From contig NZ_CP050152.1 of assembly GCF_011617245.1 (NCBI RefSeq), positions 558,001 through 622,000 of the forward strand: a stretch of 64,000 bases of DNA. Reading direction: 5' to 3'. The stretch comes from Brevibacterium atlanticum (GTDB lineage: Bacteria > Actinomycetota > Actinomycetes > Actinomycetales > Brevibacteriaceae). Under the pieces are notes generated by a model. It was not told the DNA's origin and made no database searches. It saw nothing but the letters and a program-made list of their open reading frames with translations. Both the position numbers and the translations under genes were made by a program. The number at the start of each line of letters is the position of its first letter. The stretch's first letter is position 1. Positions 35,601 through 45,081 of the stretch are shown here, piece by piece.

Positions 35601-36545
35601 TCAGTTCGCAGCGGGCAGTGCGAACTTGGCTTTCAGATGGTCGGCGAGCTGGGCGTGAGTGCCGAACCAGATATCGTCGAACGTTCGGATGTAGGCCAAG
35701 AGCCGGTCGACCATGGCAAGTCGGGAGCGGTGCCCGCTGATGTGCGGGTGGAGAGTCAGTTCGAAGACTCCTCCGGTGGCATACGCGGCGTCGAATTCGT
35801 CGATCCAGATCCTCTCGACATCGCGGGGTGAGAGATGGGGGCGCAAGCCTCCGAAGCGGTCCATCATGAAGTAGGGGGCATCATCCCTGATCCATTCGAC
35901 AGGGATTTCTATGATCCCGGTCGGTTCGCCTTCGGCATTGAGCTCGTAGGGTTCGTCGTCGGCCATCAGGGAGGAGTCATACTCGAACCCGAGCTCCCTG
36001 ATGACCCTCAATGTTGATTGGGAGAAGTCCCAGGACGGCGTGCGGATACCGGTCGGACGAGCACCGCTGAGCTGTTCGAGCACGTCGGTGGCACGACCGA
36101 TGAGGTCGAGCTCGGCTTCATAGGGAAGAACGGTGTTGCGTTCATGGATCCACCCGTGCACGGCGACTTCGTGGCCGCCCGCAACGTACCCCTCAATGTC
36201 GTGCGGGTGGAGGAGGGCCGAAACCGCGGGGACATAGAAGCTGGTGGGAATTTCGTGCCGTGCGAGCATCGCGAGGATCCTCGGTACAGCGCTTCGGCTT
36301 CCGTACTCGCCTTGAGCGAGGGAACCCGGTGAGGTCTGCCCGTCGCGCAGGTATGGTGTTTCGTGATCGGAGTCGTAGGCGATGAGGACAGCACAGCGAG
36401 CCTGGTCTGGCCAACGTTGCATGACATCGTCGTGCACGAGACTGCGGCCAGCGCGTACGCGATTCACTTCCGCGCGCCATTGTTCTTGCGGCCACTGCCA
36501 CGGCTCGGTGCTGGCGGATTCCGATGACGGATTCTGTGTGGACAT
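35601..36545 (-). CDS. Polysaccharide-deacetylase-family hydrolase (PuuE/cyclic-imidase-like)
   Basis: This 314-residue NodB-fold metal hydrolase has metal motif CAVLIAYDSDHETPYL (Asp, then DHE) and HEVAVHGWIHERN with the paired histidines. TGIRTPSWDFS and the late HPHISGH complete the active site. The sequence pattern (no signal peptide, long N-terminal arm) resembles PuuE-type allantoinase and cyclic-imide hydrolases more than secreted chitin or peptidoglycan deacetylases, so cleavage of a cytoplasmic cyclic amide or N-acyl compound is plausible. It lies between the Lrp-type regulator and the MHS transporter in a co-directional cassette. The substrate is unknown. Confidence 0.83.
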   Translation of the reverse strand: MSTQNPSSESASTEPWQWPQEQWRAEVNRVRAGRSLVHDDVMQRWPDQARCAVLIAYDSDHETPYLRDGQTSPGSLAQGEYGSRSAVPRILAMLARHEIPTSFYVPAVSALLHPHDIEGYVAGGHEVAVHGWIHERNTVLPYEAELDLIGRATDVLEQLSGARPTGIRTPSWDFSQSTLRVIRELGFEYDSSLMADDEPYELNAEGEPTGIIEIPVEWIRDDAPYFMMDRFGGLRPHLSPRDVERIWIDEFDAAYATGGVFELTLHPHISGHRSRLAMVDRLLAYIRTFDDIWFGTHAQLADHLKAKFALPAAN

Positions 36546-36637
36546 TGCTTCTCCTGTCGGTTCGGGTCGTTCGGCATCGTGGCTCTACGTCAGACGGTGC
36601 TTCTCTGCGTCGTCGACGTCACTGAGCGCCACTTGGA

Positions 36638-37669
36638 TCAAGGTCGCGGTCGGAGGTACTCGAGCGGGTCGAGCGGCTGTCCCTCAGTTGCATATTTACC
36701 GGCGATGATCGACGTCCACACCCGCTTGTAGGTGGCCGTTTGAATCGAGAGTTCTGCACTGCGGATCCCGGGCAGTGAGCCGAGCACTTCGGTTGTGTAG
36801 TGGAACAGCTGGGTGCGATCGCGGACGATGAACTGACCGGCAAGACTGCAGTTGCCAGTGGTCGCGGTGAGGTACTTCGTGGACGGATGTTCCGCGAGCG
36901 TGAGAGCGGTCTGCCTGAGGTGCTGAGGTTCGACAACCAGCCAGAGGTGGAACTCGGTGTTGAAGCCAAGCAACTCGGGTTCGACGAGAATCCGGAAATC
37001 GAGCACCCCGTGCTCTTTGAGCTGTTCGATTGTGCGGGCAGCGGTGTTTTCGGACTTGCCGATCGACGCTGCGAGGTCACCGAGCGAGGTCCGCCCATCG
37101 TGCATGAGCATGCCGAGTACCTTGACCTCAGACTGCGAGAGGTCGAGGTGAGGTGCTGGCTCTGGTTTGACGGGAGCGAGACGCGTCGGCTCTTTTGACT
37201 CGAACGGAGGAGCCCAATCTTGCCCAGAGGCGAAAGCATGTGTGAGGAGCAAGCTTTCCACCGACGCCGACGTCCCCTCGGTGATCTCAGAGACGATTCG
37301 GCTGTAGTCCGCGTCGGGAGGGAGAACCATCTCCGCGGCGATGTCGACGGAGCCCAAGAGTGTGTGGAACGAGCGAACTTCGATTCGCTCTCTCAGCCGG
37401 GGGATGAGCACGTCCAGGTCGCCATGTGCATTCGAGATGCGCATATAGATCGGAGTTCCCAAACCGAGTCGGACGACGTCCGTGGCACCGATGACACGAA
37501 TCAGTCCTCGGCTGTGCAGGCTCTCATATCGACGGCGGACAGTGACAGCAGAAACACCGACTTGCTCGGCGACCCTCGACCACGGTGCGCGTCCGTCACG
37601 ATGCAGTGCATCGACGATTGCGCGGTCTACGGGATCCAAGACTTCGCGTTCCAGTGTGTTCGTGTTCAC
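36638..37669 (-). CDS. Double-length Lrp/AsnC-family regulator
   Basis: This 343-residue protein contains two complete Lrp units in tandem. The first HTH is at about residues 12-60 (PWSRVAEQVGVSAVTVRRRY) with ligand domain to about 150; the second HTH is at about 175-225 (SLGDLAASIGKSENTAARTI) with ligand domain to about 330. Ordinary Lrp proteins have about 150 residues and dimerise; this one is effectively a fused dimer. It heads the minus-strand cassette with deacetylase, transporter, SDR and PanE-like reductase and is its likely local regulator. A perfect inverted repeat CATAT-N5-ATATG starts 9 bases upstream of the start codon. Confidence 0.88.
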   Translation of the reverse strand: MNTNTLEREVLDPVDRAIVDALHRDGRAPWSRVAEQVGVSAVTVRRRYESLHSRGLIRVIGATDVVRLGLGTPIYMRISNAHGDLDVLIPRLRERIEVRSFHTLLGSVDIAAEMVLPPDADYSRIVSEITEGTSASVESLLLTHAFASGQDWAPPFESKEPTRLAPVKPEPAPHLDLSQSEVKVLGMLMHDGRTSLGDLAASIGKSENTAARTIEQLKEHGVLDFRILVEPELLGFNTEFHLWLVVEPQHLRQTALTLAEHPSTKYLTATTGNCSLAGQFIVRDRTQLFHYTTEVLGSLPGIRSAELSIQTATYKRVWTSIIAGKYATEGQPLDPLEYLRPRP

Positions 37670-37677
37670 ATGATGAT

Positions 37678-37692
37678 CATATTCGCCATATG
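37678..37692. promoter_or_regulatory. Inverted repeat CATAT-N5-ATATG before the Lrp-type gene
   Basis: CATATTCGCCATATG is a perfect 5-bp inverted repeat just upstream of the regulator start. A second pair, ATGAAG with CTTCAT, spans about 37694-37720. Both are in an AT-rich stretch and are probably autoregulatory sites. Confidence 0.5.
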
Positions 37693-37829
37693 AATGAAGT
37701 CAACAGTTGATTTGCTTCATGCAATGGATCGCAAATTAAAGTATGACCCATATCTGTCGGCTTAGTGGTGCCTGCTGCGGCACCACCTCGGTGCTGTGCT
37801 GAGTCGGACCATCCGTCGGCCGCAGGGCC

Positions 37830-38138
37830 TTACTCGCGGATCGTCAGGTCCGTTCCATCCATGTAGCCTCGGGATCCCCCAAATAGCTCAAAAGGACCCA
37901 AGGCTTCGTCGAGGGGAACGCCCACGATGGCAGGATCGTTCGTCTGGCTGCCACCGAAGCCCTTGGCACGGACGTTTTGGCTGTAGTGGATCTCGCTGAT
38001 CTCAGCATCGGTGACCGTCCAGATGACCACCTGCGGTGGATCATCATTGACGAAGGTGAAGCGGCGGGGATCAGCCGTGACCGACCAGCCAGTCGCCTCG
38101 GCGAGGGCCTTCGCCAACTCAGCACGATCAATACTCAT
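37830..38138 (-). CDS. Hypothetical protein (102 aa)
   Basis: This small soluble protein has a helix at the start (RAELAKALAEATGWSV) followed by strands such as RRFTFVNDDPPQVVIWTVTD. There are no cysteines, membrane segments or signal peptide. I do not recognise a family. The gene is credible because AGAGGAGG lies seven bases before the ATG and the frame is codon-biased. It stands between the Lrp-type regulator's promoter region and a hairpin at 38185-38223 that ends the symporter transcript, so it probably has its own promoter within 38139-38184. It may be a remnant of accessory DNA like its left neighbours. Confidence 0.6.
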   Translation of the reverse strand: MSIDRAELAKALAEATGWSVTADPRRFTFVNDDPPQVVIWTVTDAEISEIHYSQNVRAKGFGGSQTNDPAIVGVPLDEALGPFELFGGSRGYMDGTDLTIRE

Positions 38139-38184
38139 CAGTGCCTCCTCTGAAGGATCAAGGGATGGTTTCGGACTTCGGGAA

Positions 38185-38223
38185 AGCCGATCGGGCGCCC
38201 CGTGATGGGGTGCCCGATCGGCT
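38185..38223 (-). terminator. 17-bp stem-loop after the AGCS symporter gene
   Basis: AGCCGATCGGGCGCCCC (38185-38201) pairs with GGGGTGCCCGATCGGCT (38207-38223) with one G-U pair and a 5-nt loop. It lies 53 bp past the symporter stop. Confidence 0.7.
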
Positions 38224-38276
38224 ATTCAGATCACTGTGCGTGCGGGATCAGACTGCTGATCAGACTGCTCGCGGCC

Positions 38277-39782
38277 TCACTCGGCGCGGGCAGCGTCGTC
38301 AGCGTCGGAACGCACCTTCTTCCCGCGGTCGCGCCAGAACTTCGCGGTGGTCACCTCGTCGGTGCCGTCCCAAGCGTCGACCTCGGTGTTGATGCGTTTG
38401 AACGTCGGCAGATCTCCACGGCGGAAGATCGGCTCCTCGCCGGCGCGACGCTGCTTCTGGTAGTTCTTCAGCAGCGAGAACACCAGCGGCGACAGCAACA
38501 GCAGAGCGAAGAGGTTGATGAGCGCCATGATCGCCATGAAGATATCGGCGGCGGTCCACACAAGATCCAACGCGGCGATCGCACCGACGAACACGGCCGC
38601 CATGACGATCACCTGGTAGATGCGCAGCGCGACCTTGCTCGTCGTCAGATGCTCGATGTTCGCCTCGCCATAATAGTAATTGCCGAGGATCGACGAGAAT
38701 GCGAAGAGGAAGATCGCCACGGTCAGGAAGTGGATCGCCCACTGCCCGAGCTGGCCGCTCAGCGCCGTCTGCGTGAGCTGGATGCCCTCGGCGGAACTGC
38801 CGTACTCGGGGTTCGAAAGCAGGATGATGAATGCGGTGATCGAGCAGACGAGGATCGTATCGAAGTACACGCCGAGCGCCTGCACGAACCCCTGCTTGGC
38901 CGGGTGCGAGGCCGATGCCGTCGCCGCCGCATTCGGCACCGAACCGATGCCCGCCTCGTTCGAGAACAACCCGCGCTGAATGCCGAGGAGCATGACCGAA
39001 CCGATGGTGCCGCCGGCGACCGAATGCACACTGAACGCCTCGGAGAAGATCGTCGCGATCATCGTGGGAACGGTGCCGATATTCATCACCACGACGATGA
39101 TGCCGACGATGAGGTAGATGCCGGCCATGAACGGCACGAGGTAGGCGGAGATGTTCGAGATGCGTTTGGCACCGCCGGCGAAGATCGCGAAGGCGGCCAC
39201 GGCGATGATCGCACCGGCGATCGCGGCGAAGGCCCCGTTCGAGGAGTCGACGTTCAGCGATGCCCCGACCGCGTCGACGATCGAATTCGACTGCACCGAG
39301 TTGAACACGATGCCATAGGTGATCGCGACGATGACGGCGAAGACGAGTCCGAGCCATTTCATGTTCAGCCCGTGCTTGATGTAATACGCCGGACCGCCGC
39401 GGAAGTTCGGGCCGTCCTTGAGTTTGTAGAGCTGGCCGAGAGCCGACTCGGCGAAAGCGGTGGCGCCGCCGACGATCGCCGTCAGCCACATCCAGAACAT
39501 CGCACCAGGACCACCGAGCGAAATGGCCAACGCCACGCCCGCGATATTTGCAGTGCCCACGCGGGAAGCCGCCGAGATCGAGAAGGCTCGGAACGGCGAG
39601 ATGTTCCGGTTGCCTTCGGCATCCCGTCCGCCCGGCTCCACCAGCGTGCGGAACATCTCCGGCAGCAGCCGCACCTGGACTGCTCCCGTGCGGATCGTGA
39701 AATACAGGCCCGTGGGGATGAGTACCGCCACGAGGACATATGACGAGACAGTGCTCACGCTGTCGAACGCACTCTGGAGCAT
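38277..39782 (-). CDS. AGCS-family sodium:alanine/glycine symporter
   Basis: This roughly 501-residue membrane carrier couples Na+ (or H+) to uptake of alanine or glycine. Family signatures are clear: ISPFRAFSISAASRVGTANIAG near residue 60, GGPGAMFWMWLTAIVGGATAFAE, GGPAYYIKHGLN and RGLFSNEAGIGSVPNAAATA. About ten to eleven helices are evident. The C-terminus is a charged tail of about 60 residues. ATG 39782 gives a normal N-terminus; an AGGAGG element lies 15 bases upstream, which would also suit a TTG at 39788. The gene is alone on its strand and divergent from the glycerophosphodiesterase gene. Confidence 0.92.
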   Translation of the reverse strand: MLQSAFDSVSTVSSYVLVAVLIPTGLYFTIRTGAVQVRLLPEMFRTLVEPGGRDAEGNRNISPFRAFSISAASRVGTANIAGVALAISLGGPGAMFWMWLTAIVGGATAFAESALGQLYKLKDGPNFRGGPAYYIKHGLNMKWLGLVFAVIVAITYGIVFNSVQSNSIVDAVGASLNVDSSNGAFAAIAGAIIAVAAFAIFAGGAKRISNISAYLVPFMAGIYLIVGIIVVVMNIGTVPTMIATIFSEAFSVHSVAGGTIGSVMLLGIQRGLFSNEAGIGSVPNAAATASASHPAKQGFVQALGVYFDTILVCSITAFIILLSNPEYGSSAEGIQLTQTALSGQLGQWAIHFLTVAIFLFAFSSILGNYYYGEANIEHLTTSKVALRIYQVIVMAAVFVGAIAALDLVWTAADIFMAIMALINLFALLLLSPLVFSLLKNYQKQRRAGEEPIFRRGDLPTFKRINTEVDAWDGTDEVTTAKFWRDRGKKVRSDADDAARAE

Positions 39783-40220
39783 CTCCAACGAACTGCGCCT
39801 CCTTCGGCAATCGTGCTTGTGAGTCGACGGGGACGGGAGTGAAGACTCCGTCCGTGGTTGCCCCCAGTCTGTCATCAACGGTGGGTCAGTGGAGCAGTGG
39901 CCCCTGTCGAATAGGGACTGCCCTGTCGTGACCGGGCGTCGGCTCGTCCTTCAGCAGCACTTCGGTGGCCGCTCTCGGGCGCGCATGGTCCGGAACGGAC
40001 CGCCGTCACTTCCGAGCACGCAGCGTCGACCAAGCGAACGTCAAGCTCCGGCACCAGCAGGATTCACGTCCCGTCCACCCGCATATCACCGGGAACTCGC
40101 CCTCGCAGCCTAGGCTGGCCGCCACAGCACCACCCGTCCACCTGCCGAGCACAGCTCGATCGGCCGCCCGCACCAACGCTCGATCCCCACCCTCGCCATT
40201 TCCGCGGAGGAGTTCAGAAC
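39783..40220. other. Divergent non-coding gap of about 440 bp
   Basis: This gap separates the AGCS symporter (minus) from the glycerophosphodiesterase (plus). I see no credible gene, repeat or long hairpin. It must hold both promoters, but I could not pick convincing -35/-10 pairs by eye. Confidence 0.5.
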
Positions 40221-41066
40221 ATGCCCATCACCCTCATCACCCCCACCGCCGGACCCGCCCCGCAGCGACCCGCCGACCTGGCCGATCCCTCTCGTCACCG
40301 TGTCCCGCCCCTGGTCATCGCGCATCGCGGAGCGTCCGAAGACTGGCCGGAGAACACCATCCCCGCGTTCATGGCCGGCATCGACCAAGGCGCGGACATG
40401 ATCGAGACCGATGTGCACATGAGCGCCGACGGTGAACTCATCATCATGCACGACACCACCGTCGACCGCACCACCGACGCCCGCACGCTCTACCCCGGCC
40501 GCACCGACCGGTCGATCGCGGCCATGAACGCCGCCCAGATCGCCACCCTCGATGCCGGGCGATGGAAGGGTGAGCAGTTCGCCGGAATCGGTGTGCCCCG
40601 CCTCGCCGAGGTGCTCACCCTCGTCCACGACACCCGCACCGGCCTGCTGCTCGAGGTCAAACACCCCGAACGCTATCCCGGAATCGCCGAGGCGATCGTC
40701 GAGTCCCTGCGCGCCGTGCCCAACTATCTGGAGCGGGCATTGGCCGCTGGCATGCTCGTCGTCCAGTCCGCGAACTGGGCATTCATCAGCGAATTCCACG
40801 GGCTCGCACCCGAGATCCCCGTCGGCATCCTCGGCCGACCGTGCCCTGACGAACTCCAGGACTTCGCCGACTGGGTCGACCAGATCAACCCCGAATTCCG
40901 CGCCGCCGACGAGGACTTCGTCACCGCCGTCCACGAACTCGGAATGTCGAGTCTCGTGTGGACGGTCGACGACCTCGGCGAGATGGAGCGCGCCATCGAC
41001 GTCGGAGCCGACGGCATCATCACGAACACCCCCGACCGCCTCGTCGAAATCGTCGAAGCGCTCTAG
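40221..41066 (+). CDS. Glycerophosphodiester phosphodiesterase family protein
   Basis: This 281-residue TIM-barrel enzyme hydrolyses glycerophosphodiesters to glycerol-3-phosphate and an alcohol. The catalytic region is intact: VIAHRGASEDWPENTIPAF (His, Arg, Glu), ADMIETDVHMSADGELIIMH (Glu, Asp, His) and TTVDRTTD. Later strands show LLLEVKHPERYPG and LVWTVDDLGEMERAIDVGAD, the usual C-terminal barrel motif. There is no signal peptide, so it acts in the cytoplasm on turnover products of phospholipids. ATG 40221 is preceded by AGGAG at seven bases. The gene stands alone. Confidence 0.92.
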   Translation: MPITLITPTAGPAPQRPADLADPSRHRVPPLVIAHRGASEDWPENTIPAFMAGIDQGADMIETDVHMSADGELIIMHDTTVDRTTDARTLYPGRTDRSIAAMNAAQIATLDAGRWKGEQFAGIGVPRLAEVLTLVHDTRTGLLLEVKHPERYPGIAEAIVESLRAVPNYLERALAAGMLVVQSANWAFISEFHGLAPEIPVGILGRPCPDELQDFADWVDQINPEFRAADEDFVTAVHELGMSSLVWTVDDLGEMERAIDVGADGIITNTPDRLVEIVEAL

Positions 41067-41213
41067 GCCGATCAGCACCCTCGCCGAGGCGGCCCCACCG
41101 AACGTCGTGCGCAGCGTTGCATACGGGCTCGGGGTGCCCCACCTCGGCGCGAATCAGCGTGGTCGGTCGGGGTGTGCCGTCCGCCGTTGCGGGGTTGAGC
41201 CCGTCTCCGCGGT

Positions 41214-42359
41214 TCAGTCCGCTGTGCTGTCTTCGACGGCCGCCTCGGTGTCCGACCTCCCGGGTTCGGAGTCCCTCCGACGCCTGGTCACGGCGTCGAG
41301 GGTGACGATCGCGAGCACGATGGCGCCGAGCGTGAAGAGGATCATTCCCAGCGCCCACGCGGGGTAGCCTCCATCGGTTCCGAAGGCGAAGCCGATGACG
41401 ATGGAGGTCGACGTCAGGCAGAAGTAGAGGCCGCCGGCGACCGTGAGGAATGTCAGCGTATGGGCAAGCTTCGGGCGCGTCTGCTTCGGCCAGGGACCCA
41501 CGACCGGGTCAGGAGTCGGCAGCGTGCGTGACTCCGCGACGGCGCGGAGGGCGAAGACGGCGGCGACCGAGCCGACCGCCGCGGCGATCGCGTTGAGGGC
41601 ATCCATCCACGTCCACAGCCCGGACGCCATCACCCAGTCGATGAACTGCCAGTACGGCGGGAAAAGCGGCACCGTGCGCACCAGCCAGACGACGATCGTC
41701 ATGGCCGCCGTGATGAAGAGGAACGTCGCGGCCGTCTTGCCGTGACGGCGAGCTCGGGCGTCGAGTTCGGCGCCCGCAGCGGTTGTGGGGGTGGCTGCGT
41801 CGGTGTCGGCGTCGAGATCGGGATCTGCGGCGCCTTCGCGTTCGTCGCTGGCCACGGTGCTGTCTGCCTCGTCGCTCGCGGCGTCTGGCACGGGCGCGAC
41901 TCGGGAGACCGTGACGGCGAGGACCTGGGCGACGATGAGCGGATAGGCCAGGTCGGCGACGAAGACGATCGCCGTGAGGGCAGTGAGGAATGGGACATCG
42001 CCCTCAAATCCGTCCGAGGCGAAGATCGATCCCAGCCCGGCGAACACGAAGTAGAGGACCGTGATGACGATGAAGACGCTGCGCTGGATCGACCTCAGCT
42101 GCCGTCCGACGACGACGGCGGCCGCGCCGGCGATGACGAACAGAACGAGCCGAAGCAGGTCGAAATCGCTCACGCCGGAGAGCCCGGTGAGTCTGGTGGG
42201 AGCGGTGAGGGCAACTGCCTTCGCTCCGATCCATGCCGCGATGAAGACGACGAAGGCGACGACTGTGATGGACATGCTGGTGCTGCCCATGGCTGTCGGC
42301 GCGGCGGGAGGGGCCGCCTCGTGGGCGGTTCCCGTGGTCTCGTTCGGGGTCACGCTCAT
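41214..42359 (-). CDS. Multi-pass membrane protein of unknown function
   Basis: This 381-residue protein has about eight predicted membrane helices in two groups of four, separated by an acidic linker of about 55 residues (APVPDAASDEADSTVASDER and following). Both ends are hydrophilic; the C-terminus is rich in Arg, Asp and Glu. Segments such as WQFIDWVMASGLWTWMDALNAIAAAV and LAHTLTFLTVAGGLYFCLTS resemble small DUF2975-like membrane units, so the protein may be an internal duplication, but I cannot prove a family. The gene runs against the YyaL gene with divergent starts 100 bp apart. Confidence 0.75.
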   Translation of the reverse strand: MSVTPNETTGTAHEAAPPAAPTAMGSTSMSITVVAFVVFIAAWIGAKAVALTAPTRLTGLSGVSDFDLLRLVLFVIAGAAAVVVGRQLRSIQRSVFIVITVLYFVFAGLGSIFASDGFEGDVPFLTALTAIVFVADLAYPLIVAQVLAVTVSRVAPVPDAASDEADSTVASDEREGAADPDLDADTDAATPTTAAGAELDARARRHGKTAATFLFITAAMTIVVWLVRTVPLFPPYWQFIDWVMASGLWTWMDALNAIAAAVGSVAAVFALRAVAESRTLPTPDPVVGPWPKQTRPKLAHTLTFLTVAGGLYFCLTSTSIVIGFAFGTDGGYPAWALGMILFTLGAIVLAIVTLDAVTRRRRDSEPGRSDTEAAVEDSTAD

Positions 42360-42459
42360 GATTCCATCATTCCATAGAACCAGTGTCCTTGCTTTTTGGA
42401 GCGGTGGGGATCATCGCTCTGCCCTCGCGTGTGCCGGTCCGAAGTGAGACGCTGGGGCC

Positions 42460-44976
42460 ATGCCGAATGAACTCGCCGCTTCGACCAGCCCGTACCTGCG
42501 CGCTCATGCCGACAATCCCGTGGACTGGCGGATGTGGTCGCAGGATTCCCTCGCCGAGGCGGCTCGCCGTGACGTGCCCCTCCTCATCTCGATCGGCTAC
42601 TCCACCTGCCACTGGTGCCATGTCATGGCGCACGAATCCTTCGAAGACGAGGCGGTCGCGACACTGATGAACGAACGCTTCGTGCCGATCAAGATCGATC
42701 GCGAGGAGCTGCCGGACATCGACGCCTACTACATGAACGCGCTGCAGGCGATGACCGGGCAGGGCGGCTGGCCGATGACGATCTTCGCGACCCCGACGGG
42801 CAGTCCTTTCTATGCGGGCACCTACTTCCCGTCCGCTCCACGCGGGAACCTGCCCGCATTCACCCAGGTGCTCACTGCTGTCTCGCAGACGTGGACCGAT
42901 CGCCGCCCCGAAGTCGACCAGATGACCAAGCGCATGGACCGCGGGCTCGCCGAGATGGCCGATGCCGTGACGAGCGCCCTCCCCGCCGAGGCGGCTGCTG
43001 AGTCGCTGAGCCCCGACGAGCTCGATTCCGCCGCCGCGGCCCTCCTCGATTCCTACGATCCGGCCTGGGGCGGGTTCGGTGCGGCGCCGAAGTTCCCGCC
43101 GATGATGAACGTGCTGCAGCTCTTGGCGGCGTTCGTGCGATTGGGCGGGACCACCTCGGCGAATGGGGCAGGCGGCGACGCGACCGCGGTGAGTTCTGTG
43201 GAGGACGGGGCCACCTCGGCGAATGAGTCGTCGAAGGGGACGGACGTTCACCCCGTGGATCGGGTGCGGTCCGAAGGGCGGTTGGGCTGGCTCGGTGCCG
43301 ACGGGCACCTGAGCGGCGAACTCGTCCTCGACTGCCTCATCGCGGTCCGCAGTACGCTCGCGAGAATCGCCTCGGGTGGCATGCGTGACCAGGTGCGCGG
43401 AGGTATCGCCCGCTACAGCGTCGACCGGCAGTGGTTCGTGCCGCACTTCGAGAAGATGCTCTACGACAATGCTCTCTATCTGCGCGCGGTGGTCGCGTGG
43501 GCGAAGGTCGAACGCGCTCTGGACCCGGCGTCGAAATGGCTGGCGCTGGCTGAGCGGGAGATCGCCGAAACCGCGGACTTCCTCATCGACGACCTGTCGA
43601 CAGACGACGGGCTCATCGCCGCACTCGACGCCGATTCGCTCAACGCTGCCGGGGTCTCCGAGGAGGGGGCGGCGTATGTGTTCACGCCCGAAGATTTCGC
43701 CGAAGCCGGGCAGGCGGGTCTGCTCGGGCTCGTCGATCCGCCGGCCGGCGCGGAGCTGTCGGGTCAGGTGGTCGCGGCCGTGCGCATCATCGACTGGCTG
43801 GGCATGGAGGATGTGCCCTTCGACGCCGAGCACCCCGCACCGTGGAACATCGCCGACACCCGGCACCAACGTGAGATCCTCGACGAGATCCGGGCTCGGC
43901 GCGCACAGCCGGCCCGCGACGAGAAGATCATCACCGAGTGGAACTCCCTCGGCGTCACCTCACTCGCCGAGGCGGCCCTGTACATGGGTGCGAGTGCAGA
44001 GGATTCGAGTGGTGCGGACGGTGCCGCCGAGAGTTCGGGGACAGCTGATGGTGCCGCCGAAGCGGAGCGGTGGGGGAGAACCGCGCTGCGGTTCTGGACG
44101 GCGATGCATGCGCGCTTCGACGGTGCGGGTGACGAAGGCGCAGGTGGCGATGGTACGGGCGACGAAGTCACGGTTGCCGAAGGAGGAGCGGATCTGAACG
44201 GCAGTGGTGCGAAGGAATTCGACCTGCGGCGCAGCTTCACCGACGGGAGGGCCGGACCCGGGCGCGGGGGACTGGCCGACTGGGCGCAATTCATCACCGC
44301 TGGAATCACGGTTCGGCAGCTGCGGGGCGGGGCCGCCTCGGTGCCGGTGGGATTTCTGGCTGAGGCGACCGCGCAGATGCTCGACCTCTTCACCGCGGGC
44401 GAGCCGGATGACATGCTCGAGGTCGTCGATTCGCTCGGTGACGGGATCATCGATGTGAAGTCAGCGGACCCGGTGGACAACACGGTGCCCTCTGGCCGGT
44501 CGGCCGCGGCCGAGGCGGTGCTGCTGCTCGCCGAACTCGGCGCCGAAGCAGGCGGGGCCGATGCTGCGACAGGCGCTGCGGGTGGCGGTGTGGCCGGTGA
44601 CGACGGTGCCGGTGACGGCATCGTCGGGTCAGGCGGGGTTGTGCCGGTGAGCACCGGTCGGCTGCTCGAGGTGCGCGACCGGCTGCTCGGTGTCTATCGG
44701 GCGCTCGCCGGACAGGCTCCGCGCGGCTGCGGACACGCACTCTGGCAAGCCGAGCGGGCGCTGGGTCCCGTGCGAGTCGCGACCCGCGAGACGGAACTGC
44801 GACAAGCTGCCGTTCGGCACCCATCCGTGACTCTGCTGACGGACTCGACCGGGGTGCCGGGGCCGGATGGCGGCGAGATGGACGTCCCCGCGGGGACGGC
44901 GATCGTCTGCCGAGGTACGCAATGCTCCCTGCCGGTCGGAACGGTCGCCGAGCTTTCGGCGCTGCTGGACGGGTAG
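42460..44976 (+). CDS. Thioredoxin-domain/glycosidase-like protein (YyaL, DUF255 family)
   Basis: This 838-residue protein has an N-terminal thioredoxin-like DUF255 domain (about 1-160, start NELAASTSPYLRAHADNPVD, active site YSTCHWCHVMAHESFED) and a C-terminal six-hairpin barrel resembling glycosidases. Conserved barrel parts include GGMRDQVRGGIARYSVDRQW, VPHFEKMLYDNALYLRA and DEKIITEWNSLGVTSLAEAA. Typical members have 650-700 residues; this one is longer through four Gly/Ala/Ser/Asp-rich insertions (about residues 228-265, 508-535, 550-590 and 685-725). Two copies of CCACCTCGGC lie in the first insertion (43151 and 43211). The biochemical function of the family is unclear. Confidence 0.88.
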   Translation: MPNELAASTSPYLRAHADNPVDWRMWSQDSLAEAARRDVPLLISIGYSTCHWCHVMAHESFEDEAVATLMNERFVPIKIDREELPDIDAYYMNALQAMTGQGGWPMTIFATPTGSPFYAGTYFPSAPRGNLPAFTQVLTAVSQTWTDRRPEVDQMTKRMDRGLAEMADAVTSALPAEAAAESLSPDELDSAAAALLDSYDPAWGGFGAAPKFPPMMNVLQLLAAFVRLGGTTSANGAGGDATAVSSVEDGATSANESSKGTDVHPVDRVRSEGRLGWLGADGHLSGELVLDCLIAVRSTLARIASGGMRDQVRGGIARYSVDRQWFVPHFEKMLYDNALYLRAVVAWAKVERALDPASKWLALAEREIAETADFLIDDLSTDDGLIAALDADSLNAAGVSEEGAAYVFTPEDFAEAGQAGLLGLVDPPAGAELSGQVVAAVRIIDWLGMEDVPFDAEHPAPWNIADTRHQREILDEIRARRAQPARDEKIITEWNSLGVTSLAEAALYMGASAEDSSGADGAAESSGTADGAAEAERWGRTALRFWTAMHARFDGAGDEGAGGDGTGDEVTVAEGGADLNGSGAKEFDLRRSFTDGRAGPGRGGLADWAQFITAGITVRQLRGGAASVPVGFLAEATAQMLDLFTAGEPDDMLEVVDSLGDGIIDVKSADPVDNTVPSGRSAAAEAVLLLAELGAEAGGADAATGAAGGGVAGDDGAGDGIVGSGGVVPVSTGRLLEVRDRLLGVYRALAGQAPRGCGHALWQAERALGPVRVATRETELRQAAVRHPSVTLLTDSTGVPGPDGGEMDVPAGTAIVCRGTQCSLPVGTVAELSALLDG

Positions 44977-45025
44977 GGAGAGCCGCCTCGGCGATCTGGG
45001 TCAGGGCAGTCGGCGGACCCGTGCG

Positions 45026-45075
45026 GATGTTCGGGAAATAGAGCTATTCCGTCGGCGACGGAAAGGCGGTATTAT
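45026..45075. repeat. Direct repeat R1 with promoter and operator of the AbiE-like pair
   Basis: The segment starts GATGTTCGGGAAATA and recurs, 34 of 39 positions identical over its first part, at 47000-47049 beyond the two-gene module. Inside R1, TTCCGTC-GGC-GACGGAA (45047-45063) is a perfect 7-bp inverted repeat and TATTAT (45070-45075) is a good -10 box. The second copy has lost most of the palindrome. Confidence 0.7.
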
Positions 45076-45081
45076 ATGAAC

